A program made the position numbers and the translations under genes. From Ruminococcus flavefaciens (GTDB lineage Bacteria; Bacillota; Clostridia; Oscillospirales; Ruminococcaceae), in assembly GCA_015067005.1 (NCBI GenBank), contig SVNH01000001.1:62001-126000 (forward strand): 64,000 nt of DNA, given 5' to 3'. The notes under the pieces are model-generated. The model saw only the letters and a list, made by a program, of their open reading frames with translations, was not told where the DNA came from and searched no databases. Shown here one piece after another: positions 1-8,344 of the stretch (position 1 is the first letter of the stretch; every line of letters starts with the position of its first letter).

Positions 1-77
1 TAATAAAATTGATAAACTAGCAATAAATAAACAGAGTTAATTTGATAAGCAGTTGCAATGATTAGGAGGCGATATAT

Positions 78-293
78 ATGTTACAATTAATCAATCAACC
101 GTTTGACGGTCAATTAGGAAACATTCTTATAGATAAGCTTTCTGAAGATAAATACAAAGCTTTTGTTATTGTATCAGCTTTTGCGAAAAATAGTGGCGTT
201 CTTAGACTAAAAGATTCTATAAAGGAGTTCCGCGATAAAAGCAGTAAAATACAAGCCTTCATTGGAATTGACGCACACGGAACTTCTTATTGA
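78..293 (+). pseudogene. N-terminal fragment of a PLD-like nuclease domain protein
   Basis: This 71-residue reading frame starts after a good ribosome site (AGGAGGCG). It looks like the beginning of the phospholipase D-like domain found in helicase-associated or restriction nucleases, where a short N-terminal strand-helix unit is followed by a 'GIDxxGTS' stretch; here the end reads GIDAHGTSY. The domain should continue for more than 100 residues with HxK motifs, but a stop comes directly after GTS. The sequence then becomes the C-terminus of an unrelated gene, so this is a truncated remnant created by a deletion or recombination. Family assignment rests on a short match and is moderate. Confidence 0.5.
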
Positions 294-507
294 GATAGAC
301 TTCCTGATTCCCAACAACAGCAAGCTTAAATACAAGATGTTCCCGATAGAGGTCAAGTCAGGCAAGAAATATTCGACAGGGGCGCTCAAACGCTACAATG
401 AGAAGTTTAAGGTTCGGATAGGCGAGTGCTATGTGATACACCCACGTACTTTCAGCTTCAAGGAGGACATTGTTTGCATACCGTCTTATATGATGCTTTG
501 CTTATAA
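286..507 (+). pseudogene. C-terminal fragment of a DUF4143-type AAA ATPase
   Basis: From about position 286 the reading frame encodes 'IEIDFLIPN', 'FPIEVKSGK' and a final 'PSYMMLCL'. This is the C-terminal pattern of the large family of bacterial ATPases with a DUF4143 domain, which carries a PD-(D/E)XK-like EIDFL...EVKSG motif. The ATPase part (several hundred residues) is absent. The upstream frame belongs to the PLD-like fragment, so the two are joined by a junction near 280-290. A probable hairpin terminator follows at about 523-553. Confidence 0.6.
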
Positions 508-522
508 CAAAAACACTGAGCC

Positions 523-553
523 CTCGCAAATTTGCACTGTGAGGTTTTTTTAT
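523..553 (+). terminator. Probable terminator after the DUF4143 fragment
   Basis: CCTCGCA and TGTGAGG can pair (one G-U pair) and are followed directly by a run of seven T. Confidence 0.6.
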
Positions 554-567
554 TAATAAGTTATCCA

Positions 568-1436
568 CTATGATAGAGCTATGTTATCATTCATGGATAT
601 CATCTTTGATATTTCATCCAATCCTATAAATAGAACTTTTTTACTTCCTAACCGAGCTAAAAATCGCAGAGTACCCTTAAATCCCAAATCAAAGTATTGT
701 GGAACAATTACTGCTATAACTTGGCAACGGCAATCTGATAAACCTTGTTCAACAAATTGTCTTATCATTTCCTCTCCTTCACGAGAGGTAGATAATAGAT
801 GCTGTGATATTAATTCTTCAGTAGTTTTGTTGCTGTTTTTCTTGTGTAGCGAATTTTTCTTTATTATTCCTTTGAATTCCAAGTAGGTGTTTCCAACTTG
901 AAGTTGCCCGGATACATCGCCATACTCATAACCACTATGAGGTTGAGGGCGATACCCTGATATTAACCCCCAGAATAGTTTAGGTAAACATACTTGATTG
1001 TTATTCTGAATACAATTATTAATCTCTTTATTTGTACAGCTCTTTGAACATTTTTCGTTTAATCTAACAGCAAATGATTGACATTTCATTAAGTCTTTGC
1101 TTTGTGGATATTGAAACTCTTTAATACTGTCAAAATCAACTTCGATTTCTGTATCAACTTCAATCTTTTTACACTGCAATAATAGTGTATCTTCCATTAT
1201 ACACATATTTATACTTGCTTGCTGCCCTTGAAAAGCCAATTTGTAATTCCGTTGAATCTCTGATATAAAACGTCCTGTTGGAATATACCAATTAATTTGT
1301 TTGCATTTTTTATGACCTTCCCCACACATAATATCTTCTCGCGGAGCTTTGCTTTTATCTCGGGATATGGAGGTTCATTTTCATTTTTGCAGACGAGGCT
1401 CAGTTCCTCGCCTGTTGATATTATTGTACACGTCAA
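568..1436 (-). CDS. Hypothetical protein, possibly frameshifted
   Basis: Two overlapping minus-strand frames cover this stretch: 1436 to 1209 (75 residues) and 1329 to 568 (253 residues). The first ends in low-complexity-like sequence, while the second begins at an ATG inside it without a clear ribosome site. Joined near 1320, at a GGGG run, they give one protein of about 290 residues, so a single-base frameshift or sequencing error is plausible. The protein has many Cys residues in its middle (CSKSCTNKE, NNCIQ) and a hydrophilic C-terminus ending in a strand-rich segment. I recognise no family. It is divergent from the XRE regulator gene at 1560 and may be controlled by it. Confidence 0.45.
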
Positions 1437-1489
1437 TTTAACTCACCTTCCTGTTTTATTTCTCCTATTATATCATTATTATACAATAT

Positions 1490-1515
1490 ACGCAAGTGCG
1501 TACACGCAGAAGCGT
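1490..1515. promoter_or_regulatory. Paired palindromic operators between divergent genes
   Basis: ACGCAAGTGCGT (1490-1501) and ACGCAGAAGCGT (1504-1515) are two adjacent palindromes with ACGC...GCGT arms, 14 bp apart start to start. They sit between the minus-strand gene at 1436 and the XRE regulator gene, just upstream of a TATAAT at 1525-1530. They are good candidates for autoregulatory operators of the XRE protein. Confidence 0.55.
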
Positions 1516-1559
1516 AATAATTTGTATAATATAAGAAATAATAGTTGGTGGTGAGAAAT

Positions 1560-1805
1560 GTGTCAGTTGTAAAGGAAGCTGTTGTTCAGAGACTAAAGAG
1601 CATATGTAAAGACAGAGGGATAGCTGCAAATGAACTGGCAAATCTCTCAGGTGTGACACCGTCAACGGTTTACAGTCTCCTTAATCCTGAACGTAAAAAT
1701 GCTTCTATAACTACGATAAAAATTCTATGTGACGGATTAGATATGACTTTAGGCGAGTTTTTCAGTTCGCCCGAGTTTGATGACCTTGAACAGGAAATAA
1801 AATAA
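1560..1805 (+). CDS. XRE/Cro-type HTH transcriptional regulator
   Basis: An 81-residue protein consisting almost only of a helix-turn-helix domain: QRLKSICKDRGIAANELA, then LSGVTPSTVYSLLNP as the recognition helix, and a third helix before DMTLGEFF. Such small Cro/CI-type proteins bind DNA as dimers. I chose the GTG at 1560 because GGTGGTGAG lies just upstream of it; longer in-frame starts exist at 1545-1551. Two palindromes in the divergent promoter region probably form its operator. It may control the unknown gene at 568-1436. Confidence 0.8.
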   Translation: MSVVKEAVVQRLKSICKDRGIAANELANLSGVTPSTVYSLLNPERKNASITTIKILCDGLDMTLGEFFSSPEFDDLEQEIK

Positions 1806-1807
1806 CA

Positions 1808-1853
1808 ATATCCCTGTGATCAGAACGATTTTATGTCTGATTACAGGGATTCT
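1808..1853 (+). terminator. Stem-loop terminator
   Basis: ATCCCTGTGATCAGA pairs (one mismatch) with TCTGATTACAGGGAT just after the XRE stop codon, followed by a T-rich stretch. Confidence 0.6.
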
Positions 1854-1990
1854 TCATTTATAACACCGGATTAGCAATTATTTCTGCACCTGACCATTGC
1901 TTTATTGAAGATAAAATGGTAGAATATAATTGAAAAAAATAATGCTATAGAATCAAACATAATGTAAAAACAATGAAAGTTGGAACTGCA

Positions 1991-2530
1991 ATGAGCAACA
2001 TAGTAATACTTGTCGGCAGCATGAGAAAAAACGGCAATACAGCACGGCTGGCGCAGAGCTTTGCGGAAGGAGCTGCCCTGAATAATAATGTAGAGATAGT
2101 TTCTGTTGCCGATTGTAAGGTGAATCCCTGCATAGGCTGCAACAGCTGTTTCTCGCGCGAAGGCAATAAATGCTTTCAGGATGATGACATGGTACAGATA
2201 TATGAAAAATTGCGGAATGCGGATATTGTTGTAGTCGCCTCACCTGTCTATTTCTATGGTATCAGCGCACAGCTGAAAGCTATCGTGGACAGGCTTCATA
2301 CTCCCATGCGGAATACCTTTCACATTAAAAAGCTCGGACTTCTTCTTATAGGAGCAGCTCAGCTTCCGAATCTGTTTGATCCGATACTGATGCAGTACCA
2401 AATGGTACTGGACTTCTTCAAGCTTGAAAGTATCGGCACTGTACTGGTTCGCGGAGTAAAGGACATAGGTGACATCGAAAATATCTCTGCACTGGAAGAG
2501 GCGTATGAGTTGGGAAATTCATTAGTATAG
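1991..2530 (+). CDS. NADPH-dependent FMN reductase / iron-sulfur flavoprotein
   Basis: A 179-residue flavodoxin-fold protein. The N-terminus has the FMN-phosphate loop GSMRKNGNTARLA, and there is a Cys-rich segment CKVNPCIGCNSCF typical of multimeric flavodoxin or iron-sulfur flavoproteins. The motif ASPVYFYGISAQLKAIVDR contacts the flavin in this family. It is a cytoplasmic reductase whose electron acceptor cannot be named from sequence. ATG at 1991 is taken as start; an in-frame ATG at 1973 is also possible. It heads a co-directional run that continues with the M24 peptidase only 15 bp downstream. Confidence 0.85.
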   Translation: MSNIVILVGSMRKNGNTARLAQSFAEGAALNNNVEIVSVADCKVNPCIGCNSCFSREGNKCFQDDDMVQIYEKLRNADIVVVASPVYFYGISAQLKAIVDRLHTPMRNTFHIKKLGLLLIGAAQLPNLFDPILMQYQMVLDFFKLESIGTVLVRGVKDIGDIENISALEEAYELGNSLV

Positions 2531-2545
2531 AAAGAAGGCAATCGT

Positions 2546-3235
2546 ATGAAATACTCCGAAGTGCAGAAAATAGCGAAAGACACGATTGAATACATAAAAA
2601 ATGAGATACATACAGGTATGAAGCTGACCGAGGTGCGTCGCCTCTGCGAGGATAAAATGCTCACGCTGGGAGCAGATTCGTTCTGGTACTGGGACATTGG
2701 TGCATTTGTATTTTTAGGTGACGAGACCACAGTTTCAGTCTCCGGCAGAGAGTATGTGACCTCAGACAGACTTATCGCTGCGGACGACATCATAACGATC
2801 GACCTCAGTCCGCAGAATGATAATATATGGGGCGACTATGCAAGAACGATAATTCTCGAGGACGGTAAAGTAGTTGATGATATAAGCAATATTCGCAACG
2901 ATGAGTGGCGAAGCGGTCTGCTTATGGAGGAGGAACTTCACGCAGAACTGCTTAGCTTTGCGACTCCGCAGACCACATTTGAGGAGCTGTATTTCCATAT
3001 CAATCAGCTAATAACCGACCGTGGATTTATCAACCTTGATTTTCTCGGCAATCTCGGTCACTCTATCGTGAAGGACAAAAACGAACGTATCTATACCGAA
3101 AAAGGTAACAACGCACTGCTCTCGTCAGTGGATTATTTTACATTTGAACCGCATATAAGTGTCCCGAACTCGAAATATGGATATAAGAAAGAGAATATTT
3201 ACTATTTTGAGTCGAACAGGCTGATAGAATTATAG
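2546..3235 (+). CDS. M24 family metallopeptidase-like protein (Xaa-Pro aminopeptidase fold)
   Basis: A 229-residue protein with the creatinase/aminopeptidase P 'pita-bread' pattern: helical start (AKDTIEYIKNEIHTGMKLTEVRRLCED), then DDIITIDLSPQNDNIWGDYARTI with the first metal-binding Asp pair. NLGHSIVKDK supplies a candidate metal His, and FTFEPHIS a candidate Glu. The protein is shorter than full M24 enzymes and lacks their N-terminal domain. It may be a specialised peptidase or a non-peptidase relative. Confidence 0.75.
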   Translation: MKYSEVQKIAKDTIEYIKNEIHTGMKLTEVRRLCEDKMLTLGADSFWYWDIGAFVFLGDETTVSVSGREYVTSDRLIAADDIITIDLSPQNDNIWGDYARTIILEDGKVVDDISNIRNDEWRSGLLMEEELHAELLSFATPQTTFEELYFHINQLITDRGFINLDFLGNLGHSIVKDKNERIYTEKGNNALLSSVDYFTFEPHISVPNSKYGYKKENIYYFESNRLIEL

Positions 3236-3247
3236 GAGAAAACCGGT

Positions 3248-3703
3248 ATGATACTTAAAGCTGAACGTGAAGACCTGCAAGAAATATTACAGCTTCAATA
3301 TCTTGCCTATCAGAGTGAGGCTAATCTGTTCGGCAGCAGGGACATTCCTCCGCTGAAACAGACTCTCGATGAGGTCATCGAAGAGTGGAACAGTGGAGTG
3401 ATACTGAAAATGACTGATGATACGAATACTATTATCGGCTCAGTTCGCGCAATAGAACGTGATGGAACGGCATACATTGGCAAGCTCATGGTACACCCTG
3501 ACCACCAACATAAGGGCTATGGTACAATGCTTCTGTCCGAGATAGAGAAATGCTTTCCTCATAAGCGATATGAGCTTTTCACAAGTACGAGAAGTCTTGA
3601 TAATATCCGTTTGTATCAGAAGCTGGGTTACACGATATTCGCTCGGAAAGCTGTAAACGACGAACTGGAATTTGTGTATATGGAGAAATATGAAAACAAT
3701 TGA
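3248..3703 (+). CDS. GNAT family N-acetyltransferase (copy 1)
   Basis: A 151-residue acetyltransferase. The acetyl-CoA binding motif A is clear: IGKLMVHPDHQHKGYGTMLL. It is followed by the typical LYQKLGYTIFARK near the end. The substrate is not predictable. A closely similar second copy lies at 13234-13695, with most of the protein identical, so this is a recent local duplication. The stop codon overlaps the start region of the downstream esterase gene. Confidence 0.9.
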   Translation: MILKAEREDLQEILQLQYLAYQSEANLFGSRDIPPLKQTLDEVIEEWNSGVILKMTDDTNTIIGSVRAIERDGTAYIGKLMVHPDHQHKGYGTMLLSEIEKCFPHKRYELFTSTRSLDNIRLYQKLGYTIFARKAVNDELEFVYMEKYENN

Positions 3704-4352
3704 GATCAACGGCAGAACCAGCCATATTATAATAAACGGTGCTGATCTTCCTACGATATACTGGGGCGAGATGAAGAACAGCTCCGAGACGATTGAAAAA
3801 GTCCTTGCGTTATGCGAGGACGTGAAGTGCAACTATATCATTTATGAGGTCGAAGACTGGAACGCTGAATTCTCGCCGTGGGAGTTTACGCTCAATAAGA
3901 AGATGTCTTTCTCAGGCGGTGGACGCAAAACGCTGGATTGGCTCATGAATGACTGTGTTCCCTGCTGCGAGAAGGAGTACGGTCTGACAGGAATGCGTAT
4001 CCTATGCGGCTACTCGCTCGCCGGTCTTTTCAGCCTGTGGGCGTTCTATGAAAGTCAGGTGTTCAGCGGAGTTATAAGCTGTTCGGGCTCGCTGTGGTTC
4101 GGGGACTGGATAAGCTACGCCGAGAGCCATACCGCTCCGCAGAACAGCTCCGTATATCTCAGCCTCGGCGACCGTGAGGAAAAGGCTCGTGACCGTATTA
4201 TGGCGACTGTCGGTGACTGCACTCGCAGGCAGTATGAGCTTGTGTGCGGCGATAAAAACGTTTCCCGTCATATCCTTGAATGGAATGAAGGCGGACACTT
4301 CAATGAGCCTGAGAAGCGTATAGCTAAAGGAATAAGGTGGTGTGTGAAATGA
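3690..4352 (+). CDS. Putative alpha/beta-hydrolase (esterase)
   Basis: About 220 residues from the ATG at 3690, which lies inside the end of the acetyltransferase gene and has GGAG upstream. The nucleophile elbow is CGYSLAGLFSLW (G-Y-S-L-A-G), matching the putative-esterase family, and NEGGHFNEPE supplies the catalytic His near the end. No signal peptide is seen, so it is probably cytoplasmic. Substrate unknown. Its stop overlaps the start of the rhodanese gene (ATGA), indicating translational coupling. Confidence 0.75.
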   Translation: MKTIEINGRTSHIIINGADLPTIYWGEMKNSSETIEKVLALCEDVKCNYIIYEVEDWNAEFSPWEFTLNKKMSFSGGGRKTLDWLMNDCVPCCEKEYGLTGMRILCGYSLAGLFSLWAFYESQVFSGVISCSGSLWFGDWISYAESHTAPQNSSVYLSLGDREEKARDRIMATVGDCTRRQYELVCGDKNVSRHILEWNEGGHFNEPEKRIAKGIRWCVK

Positions 4353-4792
4353 GGAGAATAATAGTACTGACAGTTGCTGCTTCAGTGTGCTTGTTACTGT
4401 CAGCCTGCGGCAATGGGACAAGTTCGTCGGAAGGTGCTCAGTCGGAAGTCCAGATAACTACTGCTTCTGAAAATGCAACCTATCAGCAAATAACACAGGA
4501 AAAGGCTAAGAAAATGATGCAGGCTGAGGACGGTCATATTATTGTCGATGTTCGGCGGCAGGACGAATACGACAGTGGTCATATCCCCGGTGCGATACTT
4601 ATTCCAAACGAGTCCATTGGCACAGAGCAGCCGAAGGAATTGCCCTACCTCGACCAGGTTATTCTCATATACTGCCGAAGCGGTCGCCGAAGCAAGGAGG
4701 TTTCGCAAAAGCTGGCTGATATGGGCTATACACATATCTATGAATTCGGCGGAATAATTGACTGGACGGGAGAAATAGTCGCAAATCAATGA
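4349..4792 (+). CDS. Rhodanese-domain lipoprotein
   Basis: A 147-residue secreted lipoprotein. The first 22 residues form a lipoprotein signal with lipobox LLSAC, followed by a Ser/Thr-rich linker. The rest is one rhodanese domain with IIVDVRRQDEYDSGHIPGA and the active-site loop ILIYCRSGRRS holding the catalytic Cys. Rhodanese domains transfer or bind sulfane sulfur; here it would act outside the membrane. Start chosen at the ATG overlapping the upstream stop codon. Its own stop overlaps the next ATG by 4 bp. Confidence 0.88.
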   Translation: MRRIIVLTVAASVCLLLSACGNGTSSSEGAQSEVQITTASENATYQQITQEKAKKMMQAEDGHIIVDVRRQDEYDSGHIPGAILIPNESIGTEQPKELPYLDQVILIYCRSGRRSKEVSQKLADMGYTHIYEFGGIIDWTGEIVANQ

Positions 4793-5529
4793 AAAAGATT
4801 ATCAATGCAATCGTTGATATAAAGGTGTGTTATGGACATACAGGAGGAAGCGATATGGGTGAATATTTTAGTTGGGTGAATGTGGATAAAAAAGAATATA
4901 TTCAGCCTGGTGATTTCGATTTAGGACAAAAAAGCCGGGAATCAACATTTGAGGATAATATTTTTCTTAGAGCTTTACATAATCTTCTTGCAACAGATTG
5001 GAAGGGGTGTCGCATTGTATTCCTTGGAGATGAATGTAATGCTCCTGATAATAACAAAAACAATGTTATTGAAACTATAATAAGACACAGCAAAGAAAGT
5101 AACTGCTCAGGTTATCTTTTTGATACCGTATATGAAACCTATAAGAATGTTTCGGGGCTGTTCAAAGTTACTGAAAAAGAAGTCCGCAACGAAATAGGCT
5201 ACTATCTTGATTGCCTTAAAAGTGATGGATATATTCCGCCAAATGAATATGGGATAGACATTAAAAATCCATATGAGGGACTTTTTCTCAGAGAGGGAAA
5301 GACTTTTAGATACACAGTAAACGACACGAAGAAAGTGTATTATTCCCTCGGACATACAAGAGTTCTCGACAGTAGAAATAATATAATTGATAAAATTGAT
5401 CCTTTGCCCGTCCTTTTTCGTTATGGAAAATACGGAGAAGCTGGGGCATGGATAGGAGATATTATTGAAGTCAGCGATGAAATTCCGCCAGATTGTATTC
5501 TGTTGGACGAAATATTAATTGACTGGTGA
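4789..5529 (+). CDS. Hypothetical protein
   Basis: A 246-residue protein translationally coupled to the rhodanese lipoprotein by an ATGA overlap. No signal peptide or membrane segment is visible. It is rich in aromatic and acidic residues, with a central segment IVFLGDECNAPDNNKNN and a conserved-looking C-terminus PDCILLDEILIDW. I do not recognise a family. An in-frame ATG at 4855, preceded by AGGAGG, is an alternative start that would shorten it by 22 residues. Confidence 0.7.
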   Translation: MKKIINAIVDIKVCYGHTGGSDMGEYFSWVNVDKKEYIQPGDFDLGQKSRESTFEDNIFLRALHNLLATDWKGCRIVFLGDECNAPDNNKNNVIETIIRHSKESNCSGYLFDTVYETYKNVSGLFKVTEKEVRNEIGYYLDCLKSDGYIPPNEYGIDIKNPYEGLFLREGKTFRYTVNDTKKVYYSLGHTRVLDSRNNIIDKIDPLPVLFRYGKYGEAGAWIGDIIEVSDEIPPDCILLDEILIDW

Positions 5530-5545
5530 AATAAAGGAGTAAAAT

Positions 5546-6247
5546 ATGTTAAAAAACAAAGTAGCCGTAGTAACAGGCGGCGCAAATGGTATCGGCAAGT
5601 GTATAGCCGAGGAATTTTACAAAAACGGAGCGGCTGTGTGCGTGATAGACAAGGCTGAGGGCGACCATTTTGTGGGCGATATTTCCGACAAGAATGTGCT
5701 TGAAAAATTCGCACAGCAGGTCATAGCCGAGCACGGACACATCGACTTCCTCGTGAACAACGCTCTGCCGCTGATGAAAGGCATTGACGAGTGCAGCTAT
5801 GAGGAGTTCCAGTACGCGCTGGCGGTGGGCGTGACCGCGCCGTTTTACCTGTCTAAGCTGTTCGCTCCTCACTTCAACAAGGGCGGCAGTATCATCAATA
5901 TTTCGTCCTCACGTGACCGTATGAGCCAGCCTCAGACCGAAAGCTACACTGCCGCGAAAGGCGGTATAGCTGCGCTCACTCATGCTCTTTCGGTTAGCCT
6001 TGCAGGAAAGGTGCGCGTGAACTCCATTTCCCCGGGCTGGATAGATACGTCCTACAAGGTCTACGAAGGTCCCGACGCTTATCAGCAACCCTGCGGACGC
6101 GTGGGGAATCCGCTTGATATTGCCAATATGGTGATGTTCCTCTGTTCCGACAAGGCAGGCTTCATCACAGGCGAGAATATCTGTATCGACGGCGGTATGA
6201 CCAAGCTGATGATATATCACGGCGATAACGGCTGGGAGCTGAAATGA
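5546..6247 (+). CDS. Short-chain dehydrogenase/reductase (SDR)
   Basis: A 233-residue Rossmann enzyme. The cofactor loop is VVTGGANGIGK, the NNA motif is FLVNNALP, the catalytic set is S (IINISSSRD) and YTAAK, and the C-terminal segment GENICIDGGM is typical of classical SDRs. It reduces or oxidises an unknown carbonyl/alcohol using NAD(P)H. It ends the run of co-directional genes and is followed by a strong hairpin. A broken copy with a large internal deletion is present at 14351-14458. Confidence 0.9.
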   Translation: MLKNKVAVVTGGANGIGKCIAEEFYKNGAAVCVIDKAEGDHFVGDISDKNVLEKFAQQVIAEHGHIDFLVNNALPLMKGIDECSYEEFQYALAVGVTAPFYLSKLFAPHFNKGGSIINISSSRDRMSQPQTESYTAAKGGIAALTHALSVSLAGKVRVNSISPGWIDTSYKVYEGPDAYQQPCGRVGNPLDIANMVMFLCSDKAGFITGENICIDGGMTKLMIYHGDNGWELK

Positions 6248-6249
6248 TA

Positions 6250-6280
6250 AAAAGACCGCAGTTAATTCTGCGGTCTTTTC
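6250..6280. terminator. Bidirectional terminator
   Basis: AAAGACCGCAG/CTGCGGTCTTT hairpin flanked by A and T runs between convergent genes. Confidence 0.85.
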
Positions 6281-6281
6281 T

Positions 6282-7019
6282 TTATCTTATATCAAAAGCA
6301 CATTCGTCCTCTGTTCCAGTCAGTTCAGCCCAGCGGGCGGATAACAGCTTAGCGTAGTCAATGTAAAACAATCCGTAGCACCCGAGTGCGTAACCGTCAT
6401 TAACCTCGATAAGTAATGTTCTTCCGTCATCGGTTAGTCCAAAATCAATGGCATAGCCTGCGGGAGCTGATGTGAATTCCTTTACAGCATTTTCAATTAC
6501 TCTGTAATCATAATGCTTGCGCCAGTCACCCTTGTAAGGTCTTACACTGAGGATATGGCCATATCTCACAAAACATCGCCATTCTGCTTCAAATTTTACG
6601 ATTTCGGAGCAGTAAACATCTTGATTAACGCCTTGGATTCCACAGCCGATAAGGTCTTTCGGAGAACGCACAACAACACCCGTGAACTGTTTATCTTCAA
6701 GAGGTTTAACGAATACAGGCCAACAATCCGGATTATTGTTTACTTCGTTCATTTTTGTCTGCCATATCTTACGTCCAAGATATTTTTGCAGTTCGTCGGG
6801 ATAGTCCATTTCAGGAGTGATAATTCCAAAATCCGCAAGCCGTGCTCTTACCGTTCCAACATATCCGACCACGACATCTTCTTTATTGCTTTCTTGAAAT
6901 TTGTCATTATCATGAAACGGTACTACTTCAAATCCCATTTCATAAAACCCCTGATAGGCATTCATAAAATTATAATTATGCGGAATACCGTTTTCATAGG
7001 ATTGAATATATGCTTTCAC
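6282..7019 (-). CDS. ATP-grasp domain protein (R2K-like clade)
   Basis: About 245 residues, resembling the ATP-grasp R2K family: KPLEDKQFTGVVV gives the nucleotide-binding Lys, SEIVKFEAEWRCFVRYG the adenine-binding strand, and LLIEVNDGYALG the metal-binding E/N pair. Such enzymes ligate carboxylates to amines, often in phage or polyvalent-protein contexts; the substrate is unknown. I favour the GTG start at 7019 (SD-like GGGAAG upstream), because a TTGCAA-17-TATAAT promoter at 7046-7074 would begin transcription almost on top of the alternative ATG at 7037. Confidence 0.75.
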   Translation of the reverse strand: MKAYIQSYENGIPHNYNFMNAYQGFYEMGFEVVPFHDNDKFQESNKEDVVVGYVGTVRARLADFGIITPEMDYPDELQKYLGRKIWQTKMNEVNNNPDCWPVFVKPLEDKQFTGVVVRSPKDLIGCGIQGVNQDVYCSEIVKFEAEWRCFVRYGHILSVRPYKGDWRKHYDYRVIENAVKEFTSAPAGYAIDFGLTDDGRTLLIEVNDGYALGCYGLFYIDYAKLLSARWAELTGTEDECAFDIR

Positions 7020-7045
7020 ATTATCACTTCCCGTCATTTTTTCTC

Positions 7046-7074
7046 ATTATAGCACAGAAAAGCAGATTTTGCAA
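7046..7074 (-). promoter_or_regulatory. Promoter of the ATP-grasp gene
   Basis: On the minus strand, TTGCAA (7074-7069), a 17-bp spacer and TATAAT (7051-7046). Confidence 0.6.
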
Positions 7075-7085
7075 TATGAAAAATC

Positions 7086-7114
7086 AAGCCGCAGTTTTTC
7101 CCTGCGGCTATTAT
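7086..7114 (-). terminator. Terminator of the HipA-like gene
   Basis: AGCCGCAG/CTGCGGCT-type hairpin just beyond the minus-strand stop at 7128, followed on that strand by TTGATTTTT. Confidence 0.6.
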
Positions 7115-7127
7115 ACTTATTAAACGA

Positions 7128-8261
7128 TTATTTCAGCAATTCCATTGCCCGCTTGTGAATCTGCTCATCGATTAGTTTCAAACGCTTACTGTCGAGATTA
7201 TATCTTGAATGGCGCTTAAAGCGGAAGTCGAGCAGTCTGCGAAGTCCGTCTCTGTGCCTGTTGCTGAGCACCTGTTTAGCAGTGCCGATGAAGTCGTCAT
7301 ACACGCACGGTACGAGCGTATCCGCATAATCGCTGAGTGTCTTATCAGAGATAAGGTCGTCCCTGCCTGCAAGATTGAACAGTGAGTTGCCGTGGTCGAA
7401 CAGCGGCGCAGGAGCAGCTATCTTGTTTGTGCGGTTATCCACCAGAAATCCGAAGTTTCCGAAATGTCTGTCCACGTTGCATATTATCGCATCAAGTACC
7501 AGCATATCATCAAGTGCGGCTATGAACTCCTCGCCCAGTGACTTGTAATAATCGCGGACAGCTTTCATTCCGCCCTTGCTGACAAGTCTGCCTATCGGCA
7601 TAAACGAGTAGTCCTTGCTTGTGAACAGTTCGCAGGTGGAACACAGCTCTCCCTGCCATTTTGACAGTCCGTAGGAGATAGCGTTGATACCAAGAGCATC
7701 TGCTATCTGAGCGGCATAGAACTCTGAATACGGCTCGTTCCCCGTGTTGGAAGCTCCGCTCGTTCCGCCCTTGTAAAGTCGTATAATACCATTTTCTCTG
7801 CGCCAGCACTTAGGAAGCATACCGTTAGTTGTGAACTCAGGACAGGACGCCAGAGAAGTTCTCACAGAGCTGCCGTAGCCTGTGAAAGCGATAAGTCCCA
7901 GCACTCGGCTGAACCTGTTTTCGTACAGATTGTACTGCGAGAAGCCGCCCTCAAAACCTTCCTCAACTACCCAGTAGCAGTCGTTCAGCGACAAACCTTT
8001 TGATACGCTGAGTATGTTCATAGGGCGGTTGAGATTTAGTCCGCATTTACTTAGAAAGCTGTGAACGTATGCACGGTTCTTCGGTATAGTTCTGTGTCTC
8101 AGCCAACGTGAAACGCTGTCGCCGTCAATAGTCATATCAAGAGGCAGCAATGCCTTTTTTTCTTCATTTACCCAGAGAATGTCTATCTCGGGTGAGCTTG
8201 TATCTTCTGTTGCTGTGAAACGCATCAGCGGAGTATCAAAGTGTCTCAGTTCGTAAGTCAT
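7128..8261 (-). CDS. HipA-like kinase domain protein
   Basis: A 377-residue protein with the C-terminal HipA (PI3/4-kinase-like) core: LYKGGTSG as a nucleotide loop, the catalytic segment ICNVDRHFGNFGFLVD, and APLFDHGNSLF with the metal-binding Asp. HipA proteins phosphorylate tRNA synthetases and act as toxins with an HipB antitoxin; no HipB-like gene is adjacent. This one has a different N-terminus from E. coli HipA, so it belongs to the wider HipA-like group and may not be a toxin. AGGAGG at 8268-8275 supports the start. Confidence 0.8.
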   Translation of the reverse strand: MTYELRHFDTPLMRFTATEDTSSPEIDILWVNEEKKALLPLDMTIDGDSVSRWLRHRTIPKNRAYVHSFLSKCGLNLNRPMNILSVSKGLSLNDCYWVVEEGFEGGFSQYNLYENRFSRVLGLIAFTGYGSSVRTSLASCPEFTTNGMLPKCWRRENGIIRLYKGGTSGASNTGNEPYSEFYAAQIADALGINAISYGLSKWQGELCSTCELFTSKDYSFMPIGRLVSKGGMKAVRDYYKSLGEEFIAALDDMLVLDAIICNVDRHFGNFGFLVDNRTNKIAAPAPLFDHGNSLFNLAGRDDLISDKTLSDYADTLVPCVYDDFIGTAKQVLSNRHRDGLRRLLDFRFKRHSRYNLDSKRLKLIDEQIHKRAMELLK

Positions 8262-8344
8262 GGCTCTGCCTCCTTTCTTTTAGTGTAGTTATTATACCAC
8301 AACAGAGCGATTTAATCAAGAGGTTTGTTAAAACAATATGCGTA

